Assembly (NCBI RefSeq): GCF_022267375.1
Contig: NZ_JAIZBH010000001.1
Coordinates: forward strand, 2,961,501 to 3,025,500
DNA: 64,000 nt
Reading direction: 5' to 3'
Source: Leptospira sanjuanensis
Lineage (GTDB): Bacteria; Spirochaetota; Leptospiria; Leptospirales; Leptospiraceae
Both the position numbers and the translations under genes were made by a program. This document shows, piece after piece, positions 1-18,496 of the stretch; positions within the stretch are counted from its first letter, which is position 1; each line of letters starts with the position of its first letter. The notes beneath the pieces were generated by a model, which was given only the letters and a program-made list of their open reading frames with translations, had not been told where the DNA came from and searched no databases.

Positions 1-1
1 C

Positions 2-699
<698 letters not shown>

Positions 700-703
700 T
701 TTC

Positions 704-1223
704 TTGAAAGCGCTCGACCTGCCCATCTGGAGAAAATTGTTCAATCGCAAAGAGGCGAACAACAAGGAAATCATTCATTTTCTAAGGGAAACTTCCGTCT
801 TCGGCAGAATGAAAAAAAGAACCCTGATCGAAATCGCAAGGATGGTGCACGTTCGGGAATATCAGGAAGGAGAGACGATCTTTCGTCAGGGAGAAGTCGG
901 AGCTGGATTTTATCTCGTCTACGACGGCTCCGTCGTGATCCGTTCCGTGCGCGACGGAATCGAACTCGATCTCGCACATCTCGATCAGCACGCGTTCTTC
1001 GGCGAACTTTCCCTCTTTACGGAGGAACGAAGAACCGCGAGCGCGATCGCTCTCGAACAAACGACGTTGCTCGGATTTTTTCAACCCGATCTCAAAGAGA
1101 TCATCGAAACCAAACCGAGGATCGGAATCGAAATTCTCATGAGCCTTTCCACGGTAATCGTGGAACGACTTCATAGAACCAACGGATTGTTGGAAAAGGC
1201 TTACTTCCGAGGAAAACAAAAGA

Positions 1224-1231
<8 letters not shown>
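704..1231 (+). CDS. Cyclic-nucleotide-binding domain protein
   Basis: A 175-aa protein that is essentially one Crp/PKA-type cNMP-binding domain. The roll is visible as EGETIFRQGEVG, then FYLVYDGSV, then the phosphate-binding cassette FFGELSLFTEERRTASA (about residues 103-120), where the Glu and Arg normally contact the ribose and phosphate of cAMP or cGMP. No DNA-binding helix-turn-helix follows, so it is a sensor or adaptor rather than a Crp-like transcription factor. TTG start at 704 with GAGGAG upstream. The stop overlaps the ATG of the next gene. The ligand is inferred; two class III cyclases lie in the same window. Confidence 0.85.
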
Positions 1232-2291
<1,060 letters not shown>

Positions 2292-2419
2292 AGAAGGTTT
2301 GTGAATCGATTCCAAATGAAAAGAACTTAGAAAGAACCGCTTTCAGCCTATCCTGATTCTCTTTTAACAACTCAATTTTGTTACAGCATTTATCCGCTTC
2401 GAATTCGGACTGAGCGGAC

Positions 2420-2944
2420 TCAGGAATTTGTGGAAGAGTTTCGCACCTTTTGCAAGAAGACGTCCTTGTCAGAATTCTGAAAGACATTCGTTGGAATGAT
2501 CAACGCCGATAACGAAGTCACGTATAAAAACAAATAACCGTCACCTTCTTCACAACGATGAATCTTTTCGAGAGAATAACGAAACGATCCCGAATCGTTT
2601 TCCGTAAGGATCGCGTCGTCGGTGAGTTCCAGGTTTTGAACTCCGATCATCCCGTTGTTACGACCTTCTTTTAAAAGATTTTTTACGTTATTCTTCAATC
2701 GCCAATAGTAGATTTTGTCCGCAAAAAGAAACCAAAGGATTCCGATCGCAAACAAAGGAGAATTCCATAGGATCGAAATGAGATCCAAATGTTCCCGGTT
2801 AAGAAAGAAAAAAACAGCGATCGCCCAGATAGGAATCAGCCAGCGCAAAAGCAAAAGCCTTCTTTGTGTGAACTTCGAATTTCGAAAATGATAAACGTTG
2901 AAATTGATAATATCCTGCTCGTTTAACGGGAAAGAAAGTTTCAT
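2420..2944 (-). CDS. YcxB-like membrane protein
   Basis: A 174-aa protein with two adjacent transmembrane helices (about residues 30-48 and 56-75) followed by a soluble domain of about 90 residues. The helix pair and then LELTDDAILTENDSGSFRYSLEKIHRCEEGDGYLFLYV...ALIIPTNVF matches the YcxB-like C-terminal family, whose function is unknown. It is transcribed alone, convergent with the PerM gene. The ribosome-binding site is weak (GGAGC about 12 bases before the ATG). Confidence 0.65.
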   Translation of the reverse strand: MKLSFPLNEQDIINFNVYHFRNSKFTQRRLLLLRWLIPIWAIAVFFFLNREHLDLISILWNSPLFAIGILWFLFADKIYYWRLKNNVKNLLKEGRNNGMIGVQNLELTDDAILTENDSGSFRYSLEKIHRCEEGDGYLFLYVTSLSALIIPTNVFQNSDKDVFLQKVRNSSTNS

Positions 2945-3059
2945 AAAGGGGTGCTCCGAGTTCGGACGAATTTTGTTCGTCTTTTTAAAAACATTTGTGT
3001 CTCGTTTAGTTTGCGCGATTTAGGAATCGAATTTGAAAAATCCATTTTCTAAATAACGA

Positions 3060-3500
3060 TTAAGCCAAGGGTTTTACCACTTTCAAACGAGCGGCCTTTG
3101 CCAAAGCGATCTGCTTCATATCTAAAGAATAAAATTCTTTCACTTTTAAAGAAATCGCCTGAGCTACGTGCAAAATATCTAATGAACGAACTCCTAACTT
3201 GTGAGTGTGCTTTCTCGAAAGTTCCGCGGCGATTTTCAGAGACTCCGATCCCGAAACGATTTTGAGTTCTAAAACTCCTTCCGAAAGATCGCTCTCGAAA
3301 TCTTTTCGTAAAAGCGCCACTTCTTTTGTGTTGATTTCTTTACGGAACAACTTGAGATTAATTGCGTTTTCCCATTCCAGAATATGTAAATTCGTAATAG
3401 GAATCGAAGTTCCTTTTTTTTCAAAAAATCTAGAAACCTGCTCGGAATTGATTTCGGGAAAGTAAAGTTTTACCAATACGCCCGTGTCGAGGTAGTCCAC
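3060..3500 (-). CDS. PIN-domain ribonuclease toxin, VapC type
   Basis: A 146-aa single PIN domain. All four acidic metal-site residues are visible: Asp5 (YLDTGVLVKLY), Glu42 (HILEWENAI), Asp108 (VRSLDILHVAQA) and Asp127 (FYSLDMKQ). Members cleave RNA, typically initiator tRNA or rRNA, with Mg2+. It starts with GTG at 3500, overlapping the TAG stop of the upstream antitoxin gene by one base (TAGTG), which is tight coupling. The antitoxin partner is Phd/YefM-like rather than VapB/AbrB-like, a mixed pairing that is common among PIN modules. RNA target unknown. Confidence 0.85.
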   Translation of the reverse strand: MDYLDTGVLVKLYFPEINSEQVSRFFEKKGTSIPITNLHILEWENAINLKLFRKEINTKEVALLRKDFESDLSEGVLELKIVSGSESLKIAAELSRKHTHKLGVRSLDILHVAQAISLKVKEFYSLDMKQIALAKAARLKVVKPLA

Positions 3501-3748
3501 TAAGCACGGCCGTCCCGGTCCGATCGGATTAAATCGCTTAGAGACTTTCCCTTTGCAGAACTGATCCGAGTCTTAGCGCGTTTATAAAAATCGGGAACGA
3601 AACTTTTTTTAAACTCTTGCGAATGAAACGAAGTAATTTTTGCGACCACTTTCTTTCGGCGCAAAACGTAGACTTCTTCACCGTCCTCCACCCAATCCAA
3701 TATTTTGGAAAAGTTATGCTGAATATCCCGGATATTGGCCTCTTTCAT
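3500..3748 (-). CDS. Phd/YefM-type antitoxin
   Basis: An 82-aa protein whose N-terminal half has the Phd/YefM pattern: ANIRDIQHNFSKILDWVEDGEEVYVLRRKKVVAKI (residues 4-38), the DNA-binding dimer fold. The C-terminal tail (about residues 45-82, with several Lys, Arg and Ser) would be the disordered toxin-binding part. It immediately precedes the PIN toxin. The promoter has TTGACG (3778..3783) and TAAATT (3754..3759) with a perfect palindrome between them, so the complex probably represses itself. Only five bases separate the -10 from the ATG, so the message may be leaderless. Confidence 0.85.
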   Translation of the reverse strand: MKEANIRDIQHNFSKILDWVEDGEEVYVLRRKKVVAKITSFHSQEFKKSFVPDFYKRAKTRISSAKGKSLSDLIRSDRDGRA

Positions 3749-3759
3749 AACTCAATTTA

Positions 3760-3778
3760 GACGCACAAAATGTGCGTC
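3760..3778 (-). promoter_or_regulatory. Palindromic operator in the toxin/antitoxin promoter
   Basis: GACGCACA, spacer AAA, TGTGCGTC: 8-bp perfect arms. It fills the spacer between a putative -35 (TTGACG) and -10 (TAAATT) on the minus strand, directly upstream of the antitoxin start. This is the expected place for autorepression by a Phd-type antitoxin. Confidence 0.7.
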
Positions 3779-3867
3779 GTCAAGAAAAATTGCAGGGAAT
3801 CCGTCAAGTTAATATCTGCCGAGGAAATGTTATATGAATTTAATAGGATATTAGGGAATAAAATCTA

Positions 3868-4587
<720 letters not shown>

Positions 4588-4596
4588 AATCGACCT

Positions 4597-6462
<1,866 letters not shown>

Positions 6463-6534
6463 AATGCAACCCTTGCAATCCCGCGTCTCTGTTCAAATTT
6501 GCAGTTCTGAGAAATAAATCAAGAAAGATACTGA

Positions 6535-6580
<46 letters not shown>

Positions 6581-6583
6581 CTG

Positions 6584-6952
6584 ATGATAATCCGCAGCGA
6601 GATACGGGAGAACCACATCGTTCTTAGCGTTCTTGAAGATATTCTTATGGATAATTCGCGGGATTTCTACTACGAATTCGAAGAATCCGTAAAAACCGGA
6701 AATCCGGAAATCATCAGTTTTTTTCTAGGAAAGGTCAAATTCATTGACTCTTCCGGAATCGGCATCATCATCAAAGTTAGAAATCAAATCCGCGAAAAAA
6801 ACGGAACCGTCAATATTTTCGGCCTCAATAAATCCCTAAACTCGGTGTTTCGACTATCGGGACTGGATAAAATTGTGAACCTTTATACCAATGATGAGTT
6901 TCTAAACAAGTATCCGGTTTTTCAAGAGTTCGTAGATCAAAATTCCAAATGA
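6584..6952 (+). CDS. STAS-domain protein (anti-sigma-factor antagonist type)
   Basis: A single STAS domain of 122 aa. The phosphorylatable serine motif IDSSGIGIIIKV (about residues 57-68) matches SpoIIAA-like antagonists, which are dephosphorylated and then bind an anti-sigma kinase. I chose the ATG at 6584 because the fold starts there (MIIRSEIRENHIVLSV). An in-frame TTG at 6548 would add 12 residues with no support. No RsbW-like kinase or PP2C phosphatase is nearby, so partners must be encoded elsewhere. The stop overlaps the ATG of the following lipoprotein gene. Confidence 0.85.
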   Translation: MIIRSEIRENHIVLSVLEDILMDNSRDFYYEFEESVKTGNPEIISFFLGKVKFIDSSGIGIIIKVRNQIREKNGTVNIFGLNKSLNSVFRLSGLDKIVNLYTNDEFLNKYPVFQEFVDQNSK

Positions 6953-7689
6953 AACTAACATTCAAATTTTTCAGTTTATTCCTCGTCTTTCTTTTCGTTC
7001 AGTGTTCCTGGGTCCAGGAGCGAAGCTTCTTCTTCTGGACCAGAAATCAAAACCTGCTCTACAATTCGGAAGAAGTCGCGTATTTTAAGATTAGTCCGTC
7101 CAAAGTGGATCAATTCGACGAATTTGTAGCTCCCGGCGCGTTCTCGCATCCTACGCAGCTCACTCCCGAACAGTGGAAAGACTTGCTCGGAAATCTCAAA
7201 TACGTCAAAAAATCCTCGCTCGGTTTTTTTACCGATCACGTTTTTTCGGATGGAGAGTTGGAAATCATTGCGAGAGATCTTCCCTACGTTCTCAAGTCCC
7301 TTCCCGAAAATAAGATTCTCGTTTTGATTACCAAATATGACGACATCCAATCCGTTATCTCCAACGAAGAACTGACTTCCGCGCTGATTTGGGGGGAGAA
7401 GGACAAGATCAATCTGGTTTTCGGCAAGATCAAACGCGAGATCGTAGATAAGGCCGTCGGGCTGGATTTTGCTCTTTGGACGGACATCAAACAGATTCAC
7501 CTAACACACGTATCCGACGGAACGGAGATCGGCGACAACGGAACCGTGCAGTTCCAATTGGTACGCAATATTCCGAACCGCAAGTGGGTCGTCTTCGATA
7601 CCGCGCATTTGGATCAGTACAAGTTCAAACCGAGAAAACGAAACGAGATCCGCAGACTCACGGACGAAAACGACCGTCCCGGCGGCTAA
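6949..7689 (+). CDS. Predicted lipoprotein of unknown function
   Basis: A 246-aa protein with a type II signal: FKFFSLFLVFLFVQC, lipobox FVQC with Cys19. The mature part has no motif I recognise. It is mixed alpha/beta, with strands such as ILVLITKYDD and HLTHVSDG, and a basic C-terminal end (KFKPRKRNEIRRLTDENDRPGG). The ATG overlaps the STAS stop (ATGA), so the two are translationally coupled, although one product is cytoplasmic and the other exported. Confidence 0.75.
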   Translation: MKLTFKFFSLFLVFLFVQCSWVQERSFFFWTRNQNLLYNSEEVAYFKISPSKVDQFDEFVAPGAFSHPTQLTPEQWKDLLGNLKYVKKSSLGFFTDHVFSDGELEIIARDLPYVLKSLPENKILVLITKYDDIQSVISNEELTSALIWGEKDKINLVFGKIKREIVDKAVGLDFALWTDIKQIHLTHVSDGTEIGDNGTVQFQLVRNIPNRKWVVFDTAHLDQYKFKPRKRNEIRRLTDENDRPGG

Positions 7690-7913
7690 TTTTTGTTAAG
7701 CGACTTCGTTTAAATGAATCGTTCGAACGAATTGTGTGACGATTGAACGAAACGAAGGAGTTCCCACACGAAAATCGGGTCCGGGCACGAAGGCCGGATA
7801 AATTCCCCGGAGAGGGGGTAGCGAAAAACGCGAATGCGTTTGCAGCGAGGGGGAGCCTTCCCCCACCTTTTCAAATTTTATCGTGAAATCGGTCTTCCGA
7901 CGAACCGACAAAC

Positions 7914-10664
<2,751 letters not shown>

Positions 10665-10665
10665 A

Positions 10666-11319
10666 TCAATAATCGATTTTAGTGTTCGGAAGGATCGCCT
10701 GGAGTTTTTCGGCGTCCTCCCCTTTCAATGATGTTTTCTTAATATTCAATCTTTTTAAACGGGTTAAACTTTTGAGTTTTTGATAATTGGAAGGCAGGGC
10801 CGTAATTTTGGAATTCAGGTTGAGATCCAATTCCTCCAAGACGGAAAGCGAAGCGAGAATTTCAACGTCGGTTTCCGTCAGGGTGAGTTTATTTTGATCC
10901 ACATAAAGCGTTTTGATCAAAGGAAGGAACAAAAGCTCCGAAGGAAGAATCGTCAGATCATTACTCCCCGCGAGCAGCACTTTCAAATTCTTTAATTTAG
11001 AAAAAGAGGAAGGGAAACCGCTCAGATCATTTCCAAAAACGTTCAGTTGTTCGAGCTTTGTGCAATCGCCGATGAAATCGGGAAGAGTCGTTAAGCTGTT
11101 CAGCCGAAGATCAAGGCGCGTCAGATTCGGATACGCACAGACTCCTTCGGGGATGGCGGACAACTTCTGCATTCCCAAATCCAAGATCTGCACAGATTCC
11201 GGTTTTGCTTTTGCCTCTTCTAAAATTTCCGCCGCGTTCTTCTTGCAAGCGGTAGCAAGGAGCGATACAAGTATGAAAGACCAGATCGCGATGAGTTTAT
11301 TTCTAAAGGGAGAATTCAT
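10666..11319 (-). CDS. Leucine-rich-repeat lipoprotein
   Basis: A 217-aa exported protein starting at 11319 (AAAGGAAAC upstream). The signal peptide [14 protein letters not shown] gives lipobox ATAC. The mature part holds about six bacterial LRRs of about 23 residues with the L-x-x-L-x-L-x-x-N-x-L-x-x-L-P pattern, for example [32 protein letters not shown] and [21 protein letters not shown] proteins are expanded in pathogenic Leptospira and some bind host molecules, but no function can be assigned. It sits between purL and ileS with very short gaps, so it is probably expressed constitutively with them. A longer frame from 11367 would overlap purL and lacks a ribosome-binding site. Confidence 0.85.
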   Translation of the reverse strand: MNSPFRNKLIAIWSFILVSLLATACKKNAAEILEEAKAKPESVQILDLGMQKLSAIPEGVCAYPNLTRLDLRLNSLTTLPDFIGDCTKLEQLNVFGNDLSGFPSSFSKLKNLKVLLAGSNDLTILPSELLFLPLIKTLYVDQNKLTLTETDVEILASLSVLEELDLNLNSKITALPSNYQKLKSLTRLKRLNIKKTSLKGEDAEKLQAILPNTKIDY

Positions 11320-11332
11320 TTTTTCGTTTCCT

Positions 11333-13570
<2,238 letters not shown>

Positions 13571-13738
13571 CGATTGTCAGTATTTTTTCCAAGTCGCCCT
13601 CTGAAAATCAAATATTCCCGGAAATTTTGTATGGGAGTTCTACGGTGTTCGCGCCGTTGATATTGGGGTTGGTAAGAGTTCCCGCAATTTTCCGAAAAGA
13701 CATTCGATCCGCAGGAGTTCCCACAACCACCCAAAACA

Positions 13739-13762
13739 CCGTTTTCCCAAAAAGGAAAACGG
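13739..13762 (-). terminator. Stem-loop after the 13777..15045 lipoprotein gene
   Basis: CCGTTTTCC and GGAAAACGG are separated by CAAAAA. The hairpin starts 15 bases past the stop codon of the minus-strand lipoprotein gene and is followed on that strand by a T-containing run (GTGTTTTGGG). It is the only good terminator candidate in this gap. Confidence 0.55.
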
Positions 13763-13776
13763 CGAGAAAATTCAGA

Positions 13777-15045
13777 TTACTGAACGGTCAAAGTGTACGC
13801 AAAATTTGTGGATTGAGGGGTCACACCAACGGTAACAGTTTTCCCCTGTTCGATCGTTTCCGTAATCGTATCGTTGCCAACGGCTTCAGCGGTTTTATAA
13901 TTCTTTCCGATATTGATTCCCGGACAGGTTCCAATCCACGCCGCTAAATCGGAGTCCGCCGTTTGCGCGTTCAACTGAATCGAATACGACTTGGTGGACG
14001 GAGCGGTGAACTGAAAATACTGAGTGCAAATGTTGTTCGTCGAGTTGCAGGAACCATTCTTAACCTTAGCCTGATTTATGTTGATCGATTCCGCATTGAA
14101 GGAAGGGCATACAAAACCGGAAGTCATCTTCTGAATGCTGCTGATCGTGTTTGCCTGAGAGACTTGAAGCGTAAACCGGTTGTTGTTTCCGGTCACGTCC
14201 GAGTAGGAAAAATAAACCACGTCTCCTGCACTCAGCTTTCTGGTAAAATTCCGATCGTCATTTCCTCCCGACGAAGGGGAAAAGTAAGAAGTATCATTCA
14301 TCGCAGGGCATCGATTCACCGAAATCGCGATGTCCACTTGACTCGTCAGATCGACCAGATCCACGGCAAAACGATAACTTCCATCACTCGGAGCGACGAA
14401 TCGATAGTGACGGGTCGGATCTCCCGAGTTCATCGTAAGAACATCGGTCGAAACTCCCAAACTCAAGGTTCCATCTGTTTGTGTGGAACAAGAATTTACG
14501 GAACCTACCGTATAAGCGTGGTTAGCCGTATAGTTCCCCATTCCGCTTTTTAAGAATCCGACCCAAACGGTATCTTTTTGTCCCGCTTCGAAAGTGATCT
14601 CATCCGAACCCTGGTCCCCGTTGCCTCCATTTACCGAAGCGATAGTCGCCCCTTCCGTAAGAGGACAACGGTTTTTCCAAAGAAAGATGTCGCCATTAAC
14701 CGCGGTAAGATTCCCGATCACGTTAGACGTAACCGTATAAGTTCCGCTCGCATCCATTAGAAATTCCTGAAAACCCCATTGATACCAGGAGTTGTGTCTG
14801 ATCTTTCCGGCCGCCGTAAGTCCCAACGTACTCGTCGTCGAACCAGAAGAACCCGGGTTTGCCGTATAGCTCCCTTCGGAAAGATCGATCGAGGAAAAAC
14901 CGCAAGCCGCTTTCGAAAAGCCGTTACTCGAATTTATGATTGCCGTCGCAACTAAAAGGTTCATCAGAGGATTTTGTTGTTCCTCATCTTTTTTACAATT
15001 TACGGTAATGCTGATTAGCAAAATTGCCAACAGAATACGAATCAT
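13777..15045 (-). CDS. Large secreted lipoprotein with repeated beta-rich modules
   Basis: A 422-aa protein from ATG 15045, with AAGGAGAC just upstream. The signal peptide MIRILLAILLISITVNC gives lipobox TVNC with Cys17. The mature part has at least three related beta-rich modules. Each ends in a phrase like 'W.G.CP.' (FLWKNRCP, AISVNRCP, AAWIGTCP) and begins with 'YRF.AP' or 'FQFTAPS', which resembles pre-peptidase C-terminal (PPC)-like domains. Asn, Ser, Thr and Gly are abundant, as in surface-exposed proteins. It is monocistronic with a 400-bp AT-rich upstream region. No enzyme domain is seen; a surface or binding role is inference. Confidence 0.75.
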   Translation of the reverse strand: MIRILLAILLISITVNCKKDEEQQNPLMNLLVATAIINSSNGFSKAACGFSSIDLSEGSYTANPGSSGSTTSTLGLTAAGKIRHNSWYQWGFQEFLMDASGTYTVTSNVIGNLTAVNGDIFLWKNRCPLTEGATIASVNGGNGDQGSDEITFEAGQKDTVWVGFLKSGMGNYTANHAYTVGSVNSCSTQTDGTLSLGVSTDVLTMNSGDPTRHYRFVAPSDGSYRFAVDLVDLTSQVDIAISVNRCPAMNDTSYFSPSSGGNDDRNFTRKLSAGDVVYFSYSDVTGNNNRFTLQVSQANTISSIQKMTSGFVCPSFNAESININQAKVKNGSCNSTNNICTQYFQFTAPSTKSYSIQLNAQTADSDLAAWIGTCPGINIGKNYKTAEAVGNDTITETIEQGKTVTVGVTPQSTNFAYTLTVQ

Positions 15046-15447
15046 GTTGTCTCCTTGTTTGTTCGATTCATGCCGATCGAACAAACGCATAGAAGCAGAC
15101 AGCGTGGAAAGAGAATTTTCTCAGCAATACGCCCCCACGTTATAACATGAATTCAATAATTAATTGATAACAGCAGGAGCATATTTCATGTAAAAACGTA
15201 GGTATTTCGTTTAACGAACACAAAACTATTTTTTGAAAAAATAAAATCACCAAGCGGCTTTGCGGCTTAGAATCGAACAAATCGATAAGAAAAAAAGAAA
15301 GTCAAATCTATAAAAATGGACAGGAAAACAAAAATGAGGAATTTAATTTCAAGTAGATTCGCTTAACAAGGAAAGAAATTTTTTCTTAAAAGGTGAAACG
15401 TCTTTCCTCGCTAAGCGTTAAGTTATCAGAGAAGCGAGACTCTACGT
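15046..15447. other. AT-rich gap upstream of the lipoprotein gene
   Basis: No credible gene. It should carry the promoter of the lipoprotein gene that starts at 15045 and the 3' end of the flavin reductase transcript. It also holds two copies of the GTTAARCG word in reverse orientation (15208..15215 and 15360..15367). The second is followed by AGGAAAG, with CTTTCCT about 40 bases further on, a loose stem. Confidence 0.5.
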
Positions 15448-15927
15448 TCAGATCGAATAATAGTTTCTTCTATAATACAACAAAGGGCGACGATCGTCGT
15501 CCGATCCGGCCGAAATCACCCTGCCGATTACGATCGAATGATCCCCTCCGTCGACGAATTGATCCACTTCGCATTCGATATGAGAAAGCGTTCCCGGTAA
15601 AATCGGTAAGGATAATTCTCCCGTTTTGCAATCGAGTTCTTCAATCAGAGTGTGTTTATCCGTCTTTCCCGAAGCGAACTGATTGGAAAGGGAATCTTGA
15701 CCTTGTGCAAGAATGTTCACGACGAATTTTCCCGAACTGCGGATCGGATCGTGGCTTGAAATATTCTTCTGAAGACAAAAAAGAATCAAAGGAGGACTTA
15801 AGGAAAGGGAACTAAAACTGCTAACGGTCAAACCGCCGTGTTTGCCGAGATGAGAATACGTTATGACCGTTACGCCCGACGGGAAATGAGAAAGCGCATT
15901 CTTAAAAACTTCGTCCGTGATTTTCAT
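15448..15927 (-). CDS. Flavin reductase domain protein (FMN-binding split barrel)
   Basis: A 159-aa single-domain protein. Family blocks: FPSGVTVITY near residue 15, LTVSSFSSLSLSPPLILFCLQK (about residues 33-54) that builds the FMN pocket, and GDHSIVIGRV (about residues 127-136). Members reduce FMN or FAD with NAD(P)H, usually supplying a two-component monooxygenase. No monooxygenase gene is adjacent, so the partner is unknown. Transcribed alone, divergent from the DUF3089 gene. Confidence 0.88.
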   Translation of the reverse strand: MKITDEVFKNALSHFPSGVTVITYSHLGKHGGLTVSSFSSLSLSPPLILFCLQKNISSHDPIRSSGKFVVNILAQGQDSLSNQFASGKTDKHTLIEELDCKTGELSLPILPGTLSHIECEVDQFVDGGDHSIVIGRVISAGSDDDRRPLLYYRRNYYSI

Positions 15928-16089
15928 GAAGCCGATCTTAAAATCCGAAGCCCCGATGTCAACCGATCGAAACGACTCGGATCGATCGAATAACCTTCAA
16001 GCCTACCTTAAGTCTTTCGACTCCAATGAGCCGAACGACACAAAGCAATTGACTTTTTCGATTGAACAAGGATACTCAAAGGGAACGTT

Positions 16090-17118
16090 ATGAATCGAAT
16101 TCTACGCAGATCTTCCGCAATTCTATGTATGCCTTTGTTCCTTTCCTGTCTTTGGTTGATACGACCTTCGGGAAATTTTGAAGAATACGATCCTCCGGAA
16201 AAACCGGACTATTCTCTTCTTTCTTCGTGGGCTGCGCTTCCGCAAACGGACGACGACGCGGATCGCGTTCCGTCCGAATCGGACCTCAAGAACGAACAGA
16301 GCACGGCTCTTGTCGACGTCTTCTTCGTCCACCCCACTACGTTCTACGGAAGAGAATGGAACGCGAAATTAGGGAATGAAAGAGTCAATCGAAGAACGGA
16401 CGAGGGAACGATTCAAAAACAGGCGAGCGTATTCAATTGCTGCGCAAAGATCTACGCACCCCGATACAGACAGGCCACCTTGTATTCCTTTCTCGATCCG
16501 GACAACGGAAAACGTTCTTTAGAATTAGCATATCAAGATATTCTCACATCCTTCGATTATTATCTGAAACAATGGAACGGAGGAAGACCCTTCATCATCG
16601 CGTCTCACAGCCAAGGTACGCACCACGCGATCCGGCTTTTAAAGGATAGAATCGACGGCAACGCCCTTTCGCAAAAATTCGTGGCCGCCTATTTGGTCGG
16701 AGGCGCAGTTCCGATCAATTCGTATCGAACCATACCGACTTGCAAAACCTCCTCGCAGACCGGTTGTTTTGTCAGTTGGAGAACCTTCGGCGAAAAAGCG
16801 GAAATTCCGAAACTTCCGCACGATCCGAAAGTGGAAACCGTCTGCATCAATCCGATCAGTTGGAAAGAAGACGAAGTTCTCGTCGAAGCGGCCCAACATC
16901 CGGGAGGAGTCAACGCGGAATTTAAAACGATCGAACGTCAACTTTGTAGCGCTCGGTGTTTAAAAGGAATTTTACGAATTTCTAAACCGAATGCGCCCGG
17001 TTTTTCAAGATGGATCGGTGAAAACTATCATATCTTCGACTACGGAATTTTTTATCAGAGCATTCGAGACAACGTTTCAAAACGAATCCAAACGTTTCTG
17101 GAGGAAAAGAAGAATTGA
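16090..17118 (+). CDS. DUF3089 alpha/beta-hydrolase-like lipoprotein
   Basis: A 342-aa protein with N-terminal signal ILCMPLFLSC and lipobox FLSC (Cys20). The mature part matches DUF3089: VDVFFVHPTTFYG near residue 78, YAPRYRQATLYSF near residue 122, and a nucleophile elbow SHSQGTHHAIRLL near residue 172, where Ser in S-x-S-Q-G is the expected nucleophile. The fold suggests an esterase or lipase acting in the periplasm or on the cell surface, but the substrate is unknown. ATG 16090 has only a weak GGGAAC upstream. Confidence 0.8.
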   Translation: MNRILRRSSAILCMPLFLSCLWLIRPSGNFEEYDPPEKPDYSLLSSWAALPQTDDDADRVPSESDLKNEQSTALVDVFFVHPTTFYGREWNAKLGNERVNRRTDEGTIQKQASVFNCCAKIYAPRYRQATLYSFLDPDNGKRSLELAYQDILTSFDYYLKQWNGGRPFIIASHSQGTHHAIRLLKDRIDGNALSQKFVAAYLVGGAVPINSYRTIPTCKTSSQTGCFVSWRTFGEKAEIPKLPHDPKVETVCINPISWKEDEVLVEAAQHPGGVNAEFKTIERQLCSARCLKGILRISKPNAPGFSRWIGENYHIFDYGIFYQSIRDNVSKRIQTFLEEKKN

Positions 17119-17184
17119 ACTCGATCGAAACTCTCTGGACATTTCCGATCTTTCCCGAAAGTTAGATCGCAAAAGGAGAATCCG

Positions 17185-17775
17185 ATGACTTCCCGAGAAC
17201 TGGAAGCGAGAACCCAGGAATTTAAAAAGATCGTTCCCATGGAAATTACCGTTACGAGATGGGAACATTCGTTGCGTGTCGCGGAAATAGCGAAAGAACT
17301 CGCACTCATCCATTCCAAGGATGAAGCCGAACTTGCGTATCTGGCGGGAATCGTTCACGACATTACGAAACAGAAAACCCCGGAGTTTCATCTAACGTTG
17401 TTTAAGGAGGTGGGACAGGAAGAATTGGAAAAACTTCCTTCCGCAGCTTGGCACGCCTATTCCGCTTCCATCTATCTCAAATCGCAATACGATCTCAAAC
17501 ACGAAGGAGTTTTATCCGCCGTACGCAATCATACTTTGGGAGCGGAAACTCCCGGCCCTCTCGATCTAATCTTGTACGCCGCCGACTTTTTAGGCTCGGA
17601 TTATGCGGAAAAAAATCCCCTCTATCCCGATTGGAGAGAACAAGCCCGGAAAAATTTATATTTGGGCGTCTTGTGTAAGGCGAAGAATACTATGGAGGAT
17701 TTGATCGCCTCTCAAAAAACGATTCATCCGAGAACCGTATTCACCTATAACCTCGCCGTTTCCAAATGTTCGTAG
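17185..17775 (+). CDS. yqeK: HD-domain Ap4A hydrolase, YqeK family
   Basis: A 196-aa HD-domain protein. Metal ligands are visible: His29 in RWEHSLRVAE, the HD pair in GIVHDITKQ (about residues 58-59), and later HAYSA and YAADFLGSD. YqeK proteins symmetrically cleave diadenosine tetraphosphate to two ADP. In many bacteria yqeK directly follows nadD; here nadD is 16 kb away (33745), so the usual pair is split. It lies 66 bases after the DUF3089 gene, with AAAGGAG seven bases before its ATG. Confidence 0.88.
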   Translation: MTSRELEARTQEFKKIVPMEITVTRWEHSLRVAEIAKELALIHSKDEAELAYLAGIVHDITKQKTPEFHLTLFKEVGQEELEKLPSAAWHAYSASIYLKSQYDLKHEGVLSAVRNHTLGAETPGPLDLILYAADFLGSDYAEKNPLYPDWREQARKNLYLGVLCKAKNTMEDLIASQKTIHPRTVFTYNLAVSKCS

Positions 17776-18010
17776 TGGAATTTTTGAGCGCATTTTTCGA
17801 AAACGATCGGTAGTTCGGGATTTTTCCGCAGGGTTCTCGTACGATCGTTCTTCGATTGTAATAATTTCAACGTAAACTCGCGAAAGAATATTCGAATCAT
17901 TGAAACCTTCGCTTGTAATTATGAAATTCGACTTCAAATTTTATACCCTACCGCTCTTTAACAATCCGTTTTACGCAAGCGCTTCCGAACGATAATCGGT
18001 TACGATTCGT

Positions 18011-18403
18011 CTAATTCACGTTTGTCGATCGATCCGCGACGTAACCGACCGCAGACGGAATGATCACCATCGTCAAATAACCGAGACCGATTTTAATGAA
18101 ATAATCGCCCACACTCATCTTCGACATAGGAATCAGAATCAGGAAATCAAGACCCCAGTTGATCGCAAGCCATATCAAACCGGTCGTCAAAAGAATCGAA
18201 AATTTCTTTCCCGTAATTTTCAAAGCAAGAGCGGCGATCAAAATACAACCCGTGAGATTTCCCACGAGGATCATCACCGACTTAAACAAAAAAATATCGG
18301 TCAGTAGCTGTCCGTCGGGCGTATGGAACGGAATCGCGACCATAAACGGGATCAGCCAAACTAAAAAACCGTATGCAAAAATTCGAATTAAATATTGTTT
18401 CAC
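18011..18403 (-). CDS. Small four-helix membrane protein, unknown
   Basis: A 130-aa hydrophobic protein with four predicted transmembrane helices (about residues 5-25, 38-62, 70-92, 104-122). Loops contain TPDGQ and KITGKK. I do not recognise the family. Upstream of the ATG there is only a weak GGAGAT. It stands alone, convergent with yqeK across a 235-bp gap in which I see no further gene. Confidence 0.6.
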   Translation of the reverse strand: MKQYLIRIFAYGFLVWLIPFMVAIPFHTPDGQLLTDIFLFKSVMILVGNLTGCILIAALALKITGKKFSILLTTGLIWLAINWGLDFLILIPMSKMSVGDYFIKIGLGYLTMVIIPSAVGYVADRSTNVN

Positions 18404-18496
18404 CGTGGATCTCCTATATATGCGTAAGAATTACGGCACCGTATCGTCCGTAATAAAAGTCTTCAATCTCGAATTTGAAAAAGAAAACCGATCGAA

